Below, piece by piece: positions 17,214-29,460 of a stretch of DNA of 64,000 nt (position 1 is its first letter; every line of letters begins with the position of its first letter). Origin of the DNA: Apostichopus japonicus. Its lineage: Eukaryota; Echinodermata; Holothuroidea; Aspidochirotida; Stichopodidae. The position numbers and the translations under genes were made by a program. The DNA lies in NCBI RefSeq assembly GCF_037975245.1, contig NC_092576.1, positions 13,496,611 through 13,560,610 of the forward strand, read 5' to 3'. Under the pieces are notes generated by a model. It had not been told where the DNA came from. It did no database searches and worked only from the letters and a program-made list of their open reading frames with translations.

Positions 17214-18545
17214 ATACGATGGATTGCGTTCCGTTACTTTCGAGCAGCGTCTACGGTGGCTGTACAGGCCTCTCCTTGAGTGGCAGTCCTTAGCACAGTC
17301 AGTGCAGACATGGATGGTATCTTCTTTTGAGCTAGAGCTAGATTCCTTCCTTCTTTGGCGCTTGAGGTCTTGTTGCTCTCTTCTGTCTCGCTCTGCTCTA
17401 TCTATTCCCTGTTTCACTTCATGTCTCCAGGAGGGGCGATCTACTACTAAGTCTTCCCAGGTGTTGATGTCCTTGTGGGCTGACAGGAGATCCCTTTTGC
17501 ACGAGTCCTTGAATCTGAGCTGTGGGCGACCTGTGGATCTTGTGCCACACTCCAACTGACCATACAGTAGGTCCTTGGGGATGCGTCCTTTGTCCATTCG
17601 GGAGACGTGTCCAAGCCAGCGTAGCCGACGTTCACTGAGCATTGCATAGATTGATGCTGACCTAGCCTTGCACAGAACATCGTTGTTGGTGACCTTGTCC
17701 TCCCATGTGTGGCCACTGATCTTGCGGAGGCATCTGAGATGGAATGCATTTAGTCGGTGTTCTTGCCTGGTATATGTTGTCCAAGTCTCGCTACCATAGA
17801 GAAGCGTACTGAGAACATATGCTTGGTAGACTTTGAGCTTGGTGTGCAGCGTCAGGTCCTTATTCGTCCAGACTCTGGTGTTGAGTTTAGACATCACTGT
17901 GGCTGCTTTTCCAATGCGCCCGTTGATCTCACCATCCAGGGACAAGTTGCTTGACATCAGGGAGCCCATATATTTGAAGTTGTCTACTACTACAAGTGTG
18001 GAGTCAAGGATCCTGATTGCTGGAATAGATGAAGTATTCTGTACCATGACCTCTGTTTTCTTGATGCTGATGTTTAAGCCAAATTCTCTGCATGCCTGGG
18101 AGAAGCAGTCCATAAGATGCTGGAGTCCCTCTTCGTTGTGGCTGGTAAAAGCTGCATCATCAGCAAACAGCAACTCCCTTATCAGAACACGAGTGATCTT
18201 GGTCTTGGCTCGCAGACCGGCTAGGTTTAACAGTTTGCCATCGCGCCTGGTGTGGATATAGATCCCATCAGTAGAGGTCTGGAAGGCATACGACAGAAGC
18301 AGAGAGAAGAATATTCCGAACAGGGTTGGTGCAAGCACGCAGCCCTGCTTAACTCCACTTTTGGTATCAAAGGGTTTAGATGTGCTGCCATTGAAGATGA
18401 CTGTGCTGTTCATGTTTGTATGGAAGGACATGCTGATGCTGAGGAGTGTCGAAGGACATCCTATTCTCTGCAGCAGCTTGAAGAGTGCACTGCGGCTAAC
18501 AAGATCAAAAGCCTTGGTAAGGTCGACGAAAGCTAGGAATAGTGG
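17166..18545 (-). pseudogene. LINE copy B reverse transcriptase, palm to C-terminal finger
   Basis: Continues in frame after the TAA with FVDLTKAFD, then VKQGCVLAPTLFGIFF and the normal catalytic FADDAAF box. The tether region and the C-terminal CxxC...HxxxC finger follow (CTDCAKDCHSRRGLYSHRRR). The frame runs into the (TA)n tail. It differs from copy A at scattered residues and lacks the extra Asp. Confidence 0.85.
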
Positions 18546-19076
18546 TTATTGCTGTTCCCTGCACTTTTCTAGGAGCTGTCTCACAGAGAAAATCATGTCG
18601 ATAGTGGACCTTTCTGATCTGAAGCCACACTGGGATTCTGGATACACCCTGTCGGCTAGCACCTGAAGTCTAGCTAGGACCACACGTGCGAACACCTTGC
18701 CAACAATACTGAGGAGGGATATTCCACGATAATTGTTGCAATCGCTCCTGTCACCCTTGGTCTTGAAGAGGGTCACTATCTTGGCATCACGCATGCTTTG
18801 TGGTACCTGTCCTTCTCTCCAGCAGAGGCAGATAAGCTCATGGAGATGGGGTAGAAGTGTAGCTTTTCCTTCTTTGATGACCTCAAGTGGAATGGCATCA
18901 TTTCCTGGAGCTTTGCTGCTGGATAGTGCATCAATAGCTTTTTCAAGCTCAATCATTGTAGGCTCCTCGTCTAGGTTCTCTAGTACTGGTAGGACAGGGA
19001 TGCAGTTGATGGCATATTCGGAGACCGTGTTCTCTGTTGAGTAAAACTCAAGGTAATGCTCCACCCATCTGTCCAT
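18546..19076 (-). pseudogene. LINE copy B reverse transcriptase, first motifs
   Basis: DRWVEHYLEFYS, then ALSSSKAPGNDAIPLEVIKE, VTLFKTKGDRSDCNNYRGIS and QCGFRSERSTIDMIFSVRQL, the RT fingers of a LINE. It ends at TAA 18546-18548, after CREQQ. Downstream the frame reopens without a shift as PLFLAFVDLTKAFDLVSR (first catalytic Asp region). A single nonsense change splits the RT. Confidence 0.85.
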
Positions 19077-19371
19077 CTGCTTGTTTGGGTCAGTGATGAT
19101 CTCACCTGATTTTGTCTTCAGGGGTGCTGACTTCTTTACAGCTGGCCCAGCTGCTGCCTGATTCCTTCATACATGGCCCCGATGTTGCCACTAGTGGAGG
19201 CCTGTTCGATGGAGGTGCTCAGCTGAGTTCAATAATCATTAGCACATTTCCTGGCAATCATCTGACTCTCAGCCCTAGATTTCCTAAGGGCACTCAAGGT
19301 CTTGGCACTTGGATCTTGCTTCCATCTTATAAGAGCCTGTCTCTTGGCTGTTGTTGCAGGTTCAATAACTT

Positions 19372-19930
19372 TCAAGTTGGCATCATACCAGTCGGTGTTT
19401 TGTCTTTTCTTCCTACCAAAAGCATCAATGGCTGACTGGTGGATGAAGGAGCTAAGCTGACACCATCTTGATTCTGCAGTTTCATCAGGAAGAGCAGGCA
19501 AAAGTTCTTCATGGATGCGTTGATTTTGTGAGTTTTTGCAGTATCCGCAGTACAGGCAGTGTTGATATTTGGGAGACCTCTTGGTTTGGCATGATGTATC
19601 CTTTTGGGCTGCAGTACAACTTTGCTGATGACTAGAGCGTGGTCGGTATCACAGTCAGCGCCATGGTAGCTGCGGGTTGTATGCACATCTCCAATGCGAC
19701 TTCTTCTAGTGATGATCAGGTCAAGCTGATGCCACTGGTGTGAGCGTGGGTGCATCCAGGACACTTTATGTTTTTCTTTGTGCTGAAAGTAGGTGTTTGT
19801 AATGAACAAGTTCCTGTTGCAACAGAGTTCCAGAAGTCTTTGACGATTTCATTGATCTTTCCTACTCCATGGTGACCGACGCATGTGGGCCAGGAATCAT
19901 GTTCAGCACCGACTCTTGCATTGAAGTCAC
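19372..19930 (-). pseudogene. LINE copy B endonuclease, C-terminal part and linker, frameshifted
   Basis: LLGDFNARVGAEHDSW (with the D-x-N catalytic motif) lies in one frame. After a shift near 19810 it continues as NTYFQHKEKHKVSWMHPRS, HQWHQLDLIITRR and GADCDTDHALVISKV, which holds the final S/T-DH catalytic motif. The linker towards the RT follows. Confidence 0.75.
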
Positions 19931-20446
19931 CTAGCAGGTAGAGGTCTTCCGATTCTGGGAGTTGACAATGAGCTCATCGAGTTCACTGTAGAATTTGTTT
20001 TTCACATCAGGACTGGCAGCGAGAGTTGGAGCATATGCAGCCACCAGGTTAACTATGCCCTTACTGGTGTTTATACGGAGAGATAGCAAGCGCTCTGTTC
20101 CACCAACGAGAGGTTCTGTCATAGGCAGTAGGGATGACTTTACTGCAAATCCAACTCCATGTTTACGTCTCTCTTCCTTGGCTTTCCCTTTCCAGAAGAA
20201 TGTGTAATCCTTCTCTTGCACTGAACCATCATCTGCAAGTCTTGTCTCTTGTAGGGCAGCAATGTCTATATTCAGTCTGCAAAGCTCAGCATCAACGGCG
20301 GTTGTTTTGCGGATGTCGTTGATGTTCTGGAGATCTTCTGAAATGCCTGGCGTCATAGTTCTAACATTCCAGCTTACCAGACGAAGTGCTGGAAGTTTCT
20401 TCAAATTTCTTCTTGTGTTGCTGGGAACGTAGGTATTTCGGTCCAC
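19931..20446 (-). pseudogene. LINE copy B endonuclease, N-terminal part
   Basis: Starts MDRNTYVPSNTRRNLK. It shows LRLVSWNVRTM (conserved Asn), ALQETRL (catalytic Glu), GVGFAVK and VAAYAPT, in the order seen in exonuclease-endonuclease-phosphatase domains of LINEs. The frame breaks after IVNSQN; the domain continues in another frame with LLGDFNARVG at about 19890-19920. Confidence 0.85.
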
Positions 20447-20952
20447 AGTTCAGGTGCTTAGCACCCTAAGCCCCTTGCACCCAAAGAAGCATGTAGCCCG
20501 TGTCGGATCAGCACCTTACTGGCTGGAGGCTGCCCAGTTTTGGCGGGCGGTAGCTGATCAGTTGAGTTACAATGACTCCTCCCACCGACGAAGACAACCC
20601 GTGGCGTCCATCTCTACGACAATTGAGAATTGACTTATAACCCGTAACTGCTGTCTTCCGTGTTGTGCCCTTGTGTTGCTAGCACAAGGATGAAGTGTCC
20701 TCTCCATGACACAAAGCCTGGGCAGTTCATATGGGGATCCTGAGTTGCCCAAGGTAGATCTTATACTTCAAGTTCCCCCTCTCGACCTCACAAATGTACT
20801 CCAGAGGAAAGCAGAGCAGTACGTCTGGCATTCAGCTGGTTGCAGGAGTTGCCGGAAAGGTTGCCTACGTCAATTCAGACCGTCTACGGGGCTCCACTCC
20901 AAATTTTCTGTCAGGGTTAATTCCCTTAGCCTTGCGCTATCCCTACCAACCA

Positions 20953-21155
<203 letters not shown>

Positions 21156-21251
21156 TTCAATCGCAGCTGGAAAGGTGACAAAAAATTAATTTGTATTAGA
21201 AAATTAGAAATAAAAACTAAAAAGAGTCATACGTTAAAGAAATGCGTAATG

Positions 21252-22482
21252 TGATTTTTTTTTTAGATTTTATATCTGATATATACTTCACCGTTACGGA
21301 GGAAAGGTCCAATCTTCAATGTTATATAGACAGCATAATGTCCCACTCAAATATAACAAAACTTCACCGACGAATGTCCTGTAGCTGATATTAAACACTC
21401 ATAATGTGTCTAAAATTTAGTTACAAAGGATATGCTTTCATTATATATTCTCATAATATAAAGAACATACTGTAAACGTATTAGAACAAATTATTCTGTG
21501 AAACGGCACTTTCGTTTTATCGACTTTGTTTTCAACGCCAACAGAAAACGTAGTCGGTCGTAAATGTATGTGTGTTTGTGAATCTGGTGGTTGGTGTGTG
21601 ACACTTTGGTGGGGAATACACCTCGCAGCTAATTTGTGGATTTTTCGTATCCAGTAAACGGCATGTATTGGTTTTGGTCAAGGTAAAACGTCACTAGATG
21701 CCATCAAAAGTCAAAGACTGAATTTTGTAAGGAGGATGAATCAAGTTCATGTATTAGCTCATATTAATTACATATATACGCTTCACATTAAGAGAAATAT
21801 TGTAGTTATTTGTATTGGAGGTCAAAGGTCAACATCGAAGCTCAATGTCTGAAAGAGTCAACTGGTTATTTCTCATACACTGCAGTATGTAGACGCCTTA
21901 TATCGAGTATGAATCTTAGCTTAGTGAGGTCGAATGTCATGCGATATCGAAAAATGAGAATGTCTGAAAAACAGATACTTAATATAAGATCATTCATTAG
22001 TAGCTAGATTAACCGTTGTGTTTGATAATTGTCAACGACAATTTAACTGCATATATATATCATACATAGATAAAAAATATATTATTTCAAAAAGAAAGTT
22101 ATATAAGTCATATTCTTTAGCGTTGAAGCTGACCGTAACCTCAGGGAATTGTTCTTCTTTCTAATATTCTGTTATTATATATCGTTTGTATATCTTCCCA
22201 AACCATGATACCAGAATTAAATTCTGCTGATTATAAATAAAGAAGGATATAAATAACGAGTTCTTACTTTGTATTGAATGTTTGAAAACTTTGGTAAGAT
22301 GAAGATTTAACTCACCACATTGGCAAAGAAAACCAACAAAGTAAGGAGGACAATTGCTGAAATCAACATTGTTATGCAGGACACCACCATTCTGGCATAC
22401 GACGGTACTTTTCTTGCAGGCTTTAGTTGCAATATCATACCAGTAATTTTCTGGACAATCTGCAAAGAAATTAATATTGTCG
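21252..22482 (-). repeat. IR-A right arm
   Basis: Reverse-complement copy of 9690-11345, shortened mainly by loss of A/T blocks. It starts at a T-run followed by TTCACCGTTACGGAGGAAAG and ends about 20 bp past the EGF exon acceptor. Confidence 0.85.
22316..22459 (-). CDS. Isolated EGF-like exon, inverted paralogue of Ig/EGF exon 4
   Basis: 144 nt with acceptor TTCTTTGCAG and donor G|GTGAGT, in phase 1 like its partner at 9714-9857. It encodes CPENYWYDIATKACKKST, CQNGGVLHN and CPPYFVGFLCQC. The first half is almost identical to the partner and the second half clearly different, which is more than drift would be expected to give. I find no signal, Ig or terminal exon in the matching places on this strand, so it may be an orphan exon. 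Confidence 0.65.
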
Positions 22483-22974
22483 CAATGCATTCAAATTGTG
22501 AAGAAGCTAAACATAAATTATTAAACAACATAATTAATGCTACTGATAGCTAACTGTATTTGCATCGCCATTACTTTTGAAGAATGAGTACTAAGTGAAC
22601 TTTCGCAGTATAGTTTAATTAATACCTCAATTATTTATACGATGAATTTCTATAAGAAATGCAGTACTGAAATCAAAATTTTGACGACATATTTACAACA
22701 TAACCATCGTCATATGCTGGAGCACTGATTGCTCGACATCAATCGTGAAATGTAACAGGGATACCAAGCCCTTGATCATCACTTTTGCACAAGGAATCAA
22801 CTTGAAAATCACTTGAACAGTTCTCACTACCTGTCTCTTAAAAAACTTGATCAAAGCTTCTCTCCCAATAACCTTTATTACGACTAACTTCAGCCCTGTG
22901 TCAGTAGCTCATTTTCTTTAAAGGTATCCTGTATTAGACCCAAATATGCTAGATGTTCAAATATGGTCACATTT
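22483..22974. other. Unassigned sequence between IR-A and IR-B
   Basis: AT-rich with no reading frame or repeat that I can support. Confidence 0.4.
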
Positions 22975-23127
22975 GGTCAGTATAGCATTCCTGTAACTGG
23001 AAAAATGAAATAGGTAAATTCTCAAACTGTTCTAATTGTACAGGTTGTCCGCAGCATGCAGTGAAGGTTTACATTAGTTAAAGTAACTTTGTCTGGACAA
23101 ATTAAACATTTACAAGTTTAAAGGTAG

Positions 23128-23390
23128 TATGTATGTATTGTATGTATTTTAGATCTTCCTGCAAGCAGGAACTCGCGAAGAAGCCTCATTGGCTTATCAA
23201 AGCCGCAAGCTGACCGAAATCAGTATCTTACATTCATATTTAACGACCATGATTATGAATTGTCAATTGTCAACAACTCTGTATCTGCACGATATATATA
23301 TATATATATATATACATTGATCTGGGAGTGACTTGAACCGGGGACCTTATGATTGAAAGGCATCGGCGTTAACCACTGAGCTAACACTCC
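23128..23390 (-). mobile_element. tRNA-derived SINE, inverted copy
   Basis: Reverse complement of the 12.3-kb SINE: tail words GCAAGCAGGAACTCGCGAAG, the body, then CTTGAACCGGGGACC and CACTGAGCTAACACTCC. It has a (TA)n insertion at about 23292-23313. It lies in IR-B left only. Confidence 0.9.
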
Positions 23391-23881
23391 TTAGGCCCTA
23401 AATTTAGGTATAGGCTCTAAATTTTCGAAAAAAAGTACTTTCCTGGGAGTAATAACCCTTTAAATTGTGCCAGACATTCTAAATGATGACACTAGCTGAT
23501 TGAATGTCCCAGTGAGGTAAATTTCCCCCAGGGTAGTAATAAACATACTTTAAGAATTTTGACCAAAGTAAAAATTTGGCATATTTAGGGCCAATGCAGC
23601 ATACCTTTAAGCCACACATCGTAGGCATATAATTGTAAGTTGGAAAAAGTGGACGTACCATTTTTCTAGTTTAGTGGTTTAAGCGATTGCAAATATGGTA
23701 CAGTATGGTTTATGTTACGTTTTCATGTATGCTCAGTTAAAATAATTGGCTTTAATCCACCAAGACCCTGTTTCGATCAGATATCCCACTATTTTGTTAT
23801 CTAGACCTGTGTACAGAATGAAGCAATGAAAATAGAACAACAGTCAAGACAGGGCCTTAATGCTGTCTTCTTTCTTTTCAG

Positions 23882-24039
23882 GTTGGTTTTGATCTTATTG
23901 GACCTCTGTCAGTGATAGCTGCAAATAGACTATACATAATAACACTGTGTGACTTCTATTCAAAGTGGCCTGAGACTAAGGCAATGCCTGAAAAGACTAC
24001 ATGATCAACTTATCATGTCATTACTGATATGATGATGAG
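23882..24039 (+). pseudogene. Integrase core exon 1, left arm
   Basis: The acceptor CTTCTTTCTTTTCAG and donor AG|GTAAAA bound 158 nt. It encodes VGFDLIGPLSVIAANRLYII, then LCDFYSKWPETKAMPEKT: the D-x-x-G-P and Y-x-V/I-T...D-Y/F-x-S-K-W pattern of retroviral-type (rve) integrase cores, as in intron-containing KRAB-A-domain-2-like and Ginger-type genes. An in-frame TGA at about 24003 kills it. Confidence 0.75.
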
Positions 24040-25399
24040 GTAAAATTATCTGAAACATTAAGGATTTTCTTTAGTTAGTGCCACTAATGAATGGCATCAT
24101 ATCTGTTATGTATACCTTAAATGATAGTGCATGGCGGAATGGTCAACACTGCAGTGTTTAAGTATAACTACTTCCACATAGGTATAAAACATACAGAAAG
24201 GCCAAGGTCATGAAAGTATGTGAGAGCTGAGAAGTGTACTGTAAATCTTTGCAGGTGTAGTCCCAATTGACAAGTTTATCTGCAAGTAGCTTCTATTCCT
24301 ACATATACTTGCAATGGTTCCACCTCTGGTTCTAACCCACATTTGATACACAGCTTTTAAGAAATAATTAGCATATAGCCAGATAATTGTCTTTATTTGG
24401 TCTACATCCCCCAAAAGAGGTTTTACCTGGACCTGTTTCATTGAAGCAGACACAGTTTATTTGTTCAAACAAATGATGAGTAAATAATTAGGACCACATT
24501 TCACAAGCTAGACATCACCTATTGTATGTTTTGTTTTTTTAAATGTTGGACAGTTTGATATTGTAACCACTTGGACCTTTCTGTTTAGAATGTGTGAACT
24601 TATTACTACTTGGCTGTTTTGACAGGAACTTCAACATGATAAGAGTGATAATGTATCAACTAAGTTTTGGTACCAATTCTCTGTTAGGTCCCTTGAGGGA
24701 ATTTGCTAAATGTGTTTATGTGTGTGTACTGGTGGGGATATTTTCTGAAACCTGGGGGAGGGTTCCCTTGTCTTTGGCAAAATGGGGCATTTTTTTAGGT
24801 CTCCTGATGCAAAATGATGTAAAATAATTCATTTTACTGTAATGGTTAGCTAGCATTATTTGTTTTTGGATTTGGGTCATACAGGCAGAGGGTGTTTTGA
24901 ATTCCCATGGATCCTGATTCAGGACAATAACTCTTTGATTGGCCTTAAACAGTCAGACATTGCACACATAAATCAACTGAGCACAAAAAAGGCATCAAAC
25001 TTATGGTATATGCTAGATTACTCTAGTTTGAAAAATGTCTGATATTTAATTAAATGAATATGTCACAAATGTTGTATTGGCTCTTATGATTAAAACATTT
25101 CAGTTTGTGATATTACGCCAAAATTATGACATGCAATCTCTAATAAGTAATAAGAATAGTTGAGCCAGTAAGCCCATAAACATGTAGGTGTAGCAATAAA
25201 AGACCATCCAGTTAACTCAATGCCTGAGTATAATTTAGTTATATACTAACAGTATACACTCAAAGAACATGTTGAATGTTAATTATTTTTGTAGTGGAGC
25301 TAAAACATAAACCTTTCAAGAAGATAATTTATTTTATGTATGACTTACAGTGTGGCATTCACTACTCATAATATTGCTTTCAACTTGCATTGTGCACAG
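24040..25399. other. Intron-like sequence of the integrase pseudogene, left arm
   Basis: AT-rich, matched in reverse complement by about 52500-53820. No further exon recognised. Confidence 0.4.
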
Positions 25400-25500
25400 A
25401 TTCGGTTGCACTGATATTCTCATCTCTTACCACCAATGGAGAGAGTATGTATGCAGTTAACAGACGACTCAGAAGACATGTGTAGACGATTTTCTTGGCA
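25400..25500 (+). pseudogene. Integrase core exon 2, left arm
   Basis: Follows TGTGCACAG and, joined with the AG of the previous exon, reads RFGCTDILISYHQWREYVCS before a stop. In rve cores this position carries the second catalytic Asp in a C-x-x-x-L/I-x-S-D-x-G motif; here SD has become SY and the frame is broken a few codons later. Confidence 0.6.
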
Positions 25501-28333
25501 GTTAACTTGTTGCAGACAATAATCCTGTCTTACACTTAAACATATTATGAGAGAAAATTTCGTCGGCTGCTACACATTTAAGCAAAGACAGGCCATAGTA
25601 CTTAATACTGCCAGTCGTTCGGTGGAAATCCATATATTTTGCATTTTGACGCGATTTGAAATTCTTTATCACCTCAATTACTTCATTAAAGAACAAATGA
25701 AAAGGCGTGGTTCTTGGTTCTGGAAATTGTGTCCAAGATAACTTCTCATAGAAAAAAAACCCCATATTACTGAACATAGTCTGCTTCCTGTTGTAACTTT
25801 GTATTCGTGTTATGGAGTCCTGTATAAATCTTAATGACAAACCCGTTGTAACATTAGAATCAGCCATTTTATTTGTAATTTACAAAATTTACAAAATAAA
25901 GATGAAACTTTTGGCGGTATCAAGTTGCACATTAAGTCATTATGTAGGTATTCCTACTGATTATATATTATCGGGTGTGGTAAGCAGTTCAGGGGGATAA
26001 TTCTATAGGGAAACTTCTGCATGGTTTTATTGAGGTTTACCAAACTCCAAAGAGGCTGTTCTTCCTGTGGATTATGAGAGTTTACAAGTACATATTGTTT
26101 GAAGAAGAGTGACAGTAGTATATCATTTTAATTAAGTCAAACCTCCCTGCTTGAAGGGTGTACTAGAAAGCATCGATTATCTTAAGTCGCCTCAGAGCTA
26201 GCAATGGGAGAGTCATCATTCCAGTTAAATTTCCTCATGAATTATCCCATGTATAATCATTTTTTTCGCAGGATGATATAGATTCAGAATATTATGTTTG
26301 TGACTATCATCCAATTTCATGTTTTGATCTTTACTTCATTAACTTTCTTTGAAGAAACTTATCTCTACAAGAATGACGTATTTAAAGTGTGAGAAACATG
26401 AATAAGAAAAAATACACAATATTGTAACCTGCTCTGACCTATTTGTTTTATTCTTTACCTTTTTTGGTTTCGTTTTGTTTATTTGAAGTTTGCAGCTCTT
26501 TTGAAGAGGATATCGTGTTTCCAAACAAACTGAACTTATTGGCTGTAAATTGATGATCAATGGATCGGAAGTGGTGTTTATAACGGAGGAAGGTAGTGGC
26601 TGACATTGTTGATAGAATACAAATACTGCTGCCCTTTTCAAAAAGCATTGCTATTGTTAGGACAAGACACCGTGCCATTTCTTTATGGGGATGTAGAGCC
26701 TGAAGCCTTATTAATATATCTGTTCTAATTTAGCCACTTTTTTCCCATTAAAAAAATGTCATATTTATAAACAACGAGCCTTTATCACTGGAATTGCCCG
26801 AGTTCAAATGCCATTTGTGTATACATATTAATATATGCTTCACGCATGGCCATCACAAAAGGGTTTAGCGTGCAGGGGGGGCATGGCCCCTCCACCTTTT
26901 TGATAGGAGAAAAGCTTGACTCGACGATTGACTGAGATAAATAAGGAAATGTAAAAAGTAAACAATAAAGTGGTAATGAAAGTCAAGTTATTGGTGTTAG
27001 GCTCGTACGGGCAGTTAGAACATTTTCATGGTTAGGGAAGTGTCTCCCAACTAACTCCGGGTTGTTATTAGCAATCACAAATATTTTGGAGCTCATTACA
27101 GATAGGTTACGGACTTAACAAGACCCCTCCACAGGACACAAACCGATAACTTACCATCCCACCCCCCCCCCTCCTTGCACTTAAAATGATGAGTATGGGC
27201 CTGAGTGTTGTATACTTGTTGTATATTAGGATGTAAATTGAAAAAGACCCTCGTACCTGTCCCATAATGAGCTTTATGCAAAGATGAAATTTCATGCAGA
27301 CCTTTAAAGTACCGTTACCATAATTGCTCAATCTTACCCACAGTGTGTTGAGGAAATACGGCAACAATGAAGTTTGAACTCCTTTAAAATGTCGAGGTCA
27401 AAAATGGTTTTGTTATAATATGTTAAAGAGGAACATAATCTAAGCATTCTAGTGAGATGTGCATTCAATTCCGATGTACTGTTTTTGAGATATTGATAGT
27501 AGAATTTATCTGATATTCTACCAAAAGTAAACTTGAAGCAAACAGGTGTGATGTCATAGTTGCACACTAACAAATAATGGTCTGTTTTTTCTTTATTTCT
27601 CTGTCTATTGATTTGACCTTGTATTGGATAGGTTACTAATTTGTCTAAAGGGAATGTGAAGTTTATTAAATACCAATACATATGGTACATTCACATTATG
27701 GATGCATCCAATTGTGGAGTATAAATTTAGACGTAAATTTTAAAGGAAAGCAAAACATTATTTATCAGTGTGCAACAATGACGTCGCACCTGTATGCTCC
27801 AAGTTCACTTTTGGTACGTTAGGTGGCAACTTCAACTCTCATTATCTCAAAAACGATACATAGGAATTGAATAGAAATTTCACCAGAATACTTAAATGAT
27901 GTTCCTCTTTAACATATCAAAACGAAATTCTGACCTGGACTATTCTTTAAAGTTCCTAATATTTTACCTCTGCAATTATTTTTCGTGGTAGCTGTTGCCT
28001 ACCCTATCCCGTACCCGCCCCCGTTGGGGAGGAATTTAGGTTGATGCGATCGCTCCCTCTGTAAAGATGACTATGAACGCAATGTAGTGGCCAAATACAA
28101 CATGCAACATATACGGAGGATAAAATAGCAGCAATCACAACAAAAACATGATAACCTTTTTTACAGATGAAAGACTTGTTAAATTTTCTATTTCTTGTTT
28201 TGTAGCAACGCACACATTTTATTTATTACCTGTAACATCAAACTATGTATGCATCTGTTTTAACGATTGATGTAAATGAATAGTTGCCTTTTGAATGGCG
28301 AATTGCCAAAATTTTATGCAGGACAAAATATAC
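25501..28333. other. Remainder of IR-B left arm
   Basis: Matched in reverse complement by parts of 48100-52390. Notable words: CGGCTGCTACACATTTAAGC at 25563, poly-C before CTCCTTGCACTTAAAATGA near 27165, and a block at 27960-28180 with CCCGTACCCGCCC and TAAAATAGCAGCAATCACA. The many short open frames are not conserved between the arms, so I call no gene here. Confidence 0.5.
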
Positions 28334-28339
28334 TATGAA

Positions 28340-28510
28340 GCATTTGCGGACATTTTGTTCCAGGACATTTCGTCCGGCTGGACTATATTTGCTGTGAAGA
28401 GGGACACAATTTTCAGCAGATAATGTCCGACCGGACTAAATGTGCTGGCACAGAGTGTCTCCGTGGACACTTTGTACAGGGGACACTCTGTACTGCCACA
28501 CCGGCGATGT
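28340..28510. repeat. Cluster of GGACA/TGTCC words
   Basis: About ten GGACA or TGTCC words on both strands within 170 bp, several in palindromic pairs such as GAGTGTCTCCGTGGACACT and TGTACAGGGGACACTC. It ends with CTGCCACACCGGC. Related clusters lie at 47990-48160 and 50170-50210 (in IR-B right), and 56605-57000. Confidence 0.7.
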
Positions 28511-28734
28511 AGTAGGCCTAAGCACGGATATCGTACATACATACATAACGTACATACATTAATATCGCAATAAGGAAGGAAGTACTATGCTTTGAGTAGG
28601 CTGTGCATGTTTACGCTCATATCCGCCCCCCCCCTTATTTTGTTTCTTTCTCTTCTGCCTGATATAATAAACAACCAGGTTAAGAACTGGCCTACGTGAT
28701 AAATCAATATTTGAGAAATTAGGTCGGGTTACCG

Positions 28735-29459
28735 TGTCAGAATGTTAAAATACACGATTGTTCTGGTATATTCCTTATGATGACACGCTGGTCTCGGGTT
28801 AACGTCGGTTTACGTGAAATCGCGTGTAAGCTGTGCACGCATCTTCGTGGATTATCTGGAATGTTCGCGAGATATGCAAAGGACTTCCAAGAACGGAGAA
28901 ACTGGGTCGAATTGTTACTCAGGTGTATCGAGAAAGATCTAGATGATTCTTGACATGGCGAATCGTATAAAAAGCCGCCCAGATCGGAAGGTTTCTCAGT
29001 TTCTGAACGAATACAAACGACGACACATATTATACCATTCTACTATATATCGTCAGTGCTCAACTGCCAGTAGTTTCTGAGGGATTGAGATATCGATACC
29101 AAGATTGATTCTACACTTCCATTCAGAAGTTTGAAGAGGACTTTGCTGTGAAACTACAGTTTTCCAGTCGTTATTTCGGAGAAGGTGAAGAATTTCTGTC
29201 TCCGTTGAGGAAGTTCGTTACGCCAGGAGTTGGTGGCTATAAAGCTGATTTTGGACTGACTCTGGTAATATTTAGTCGGCGAGGAGTTCAGCTTGTGCTT
29301 CACTCGATTGTGGCTGGAAGTCCGTTTTCTATTTTGGAGCATCGCCGGAAAGAAGGTGACTGTTGTTTATGGGATCGCGAGAAACTTCGTCGAGGACCAG
29401 TCAATTTCGCGGTACAACGGACCGAGAATCGTCGTCATCAAGGTCGTGGCCGCTGATCA
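28735..29459 (+). mobile_element. LTR, 5' part (interrupted)
   Basis: Starts TGTCAGAATG. It contains a core promoter, CGTATAAAAAGCCGCCC at 28964-28980, and GC-richer sequence downstream. With 34785-35037 it makes an LTR of about 975 bp that begins TG and ends CA. The two pieces are separated by the TIR element at 29460-34784. No second LTR, gag or pol is present. Confidence 0.65.
28966..28974 (+). promoter_or_regulatory. TATA box of the LTR
   Basis: TATAAAAAG in a GC-flanked context, the standard position for an LTR U3 promoter. Transcription would start about 30 bp further on, near the CTCAGTTTCTGAACG sequence. Confidence 0.6.
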
Positions 29460-29460
29460 C

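Larger units (their letters stand above)
15271..18487. repeat. Tandem duplication, unit B
   Basis: Second copy of unit A, with scattered substitutions. The junction consists of the LINE sequence GAAGAGT, an 8-base filler CCACTACT at 15263-15270, then AGTACTAG, the start of the unit. The LINE continues past 18487 only in this copy, so the duplication happened after the LINE had inserted. Confidence 0.95.
22975..28690 (+). repeat. IR-B left arm
   Basis: Matches 47547-54630 in reverse complement with many substitutions and indels. Outer landmarks: GCATTCCTGTAACTG at about 22984, and ATAATAAACAACCAGGTTAA at the right end. Inside are a spliced integrase pseudogene, AT-rich sequence, a block with Ca-rich and G-rich tracts near 26860-27180, and a GGACA/TGTCC-rich block at 28340-28500. 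A SINE at 23128-23390 is absent from the other arm. Confidence 0.9.

Noticed and set aside
25502-25867. 121-codon minus-strand open frame in IR-B left
   Set aside because: It is not preserved in the matching part of IR-B right (about 51990-52390), so it is unlikely to be a gene.
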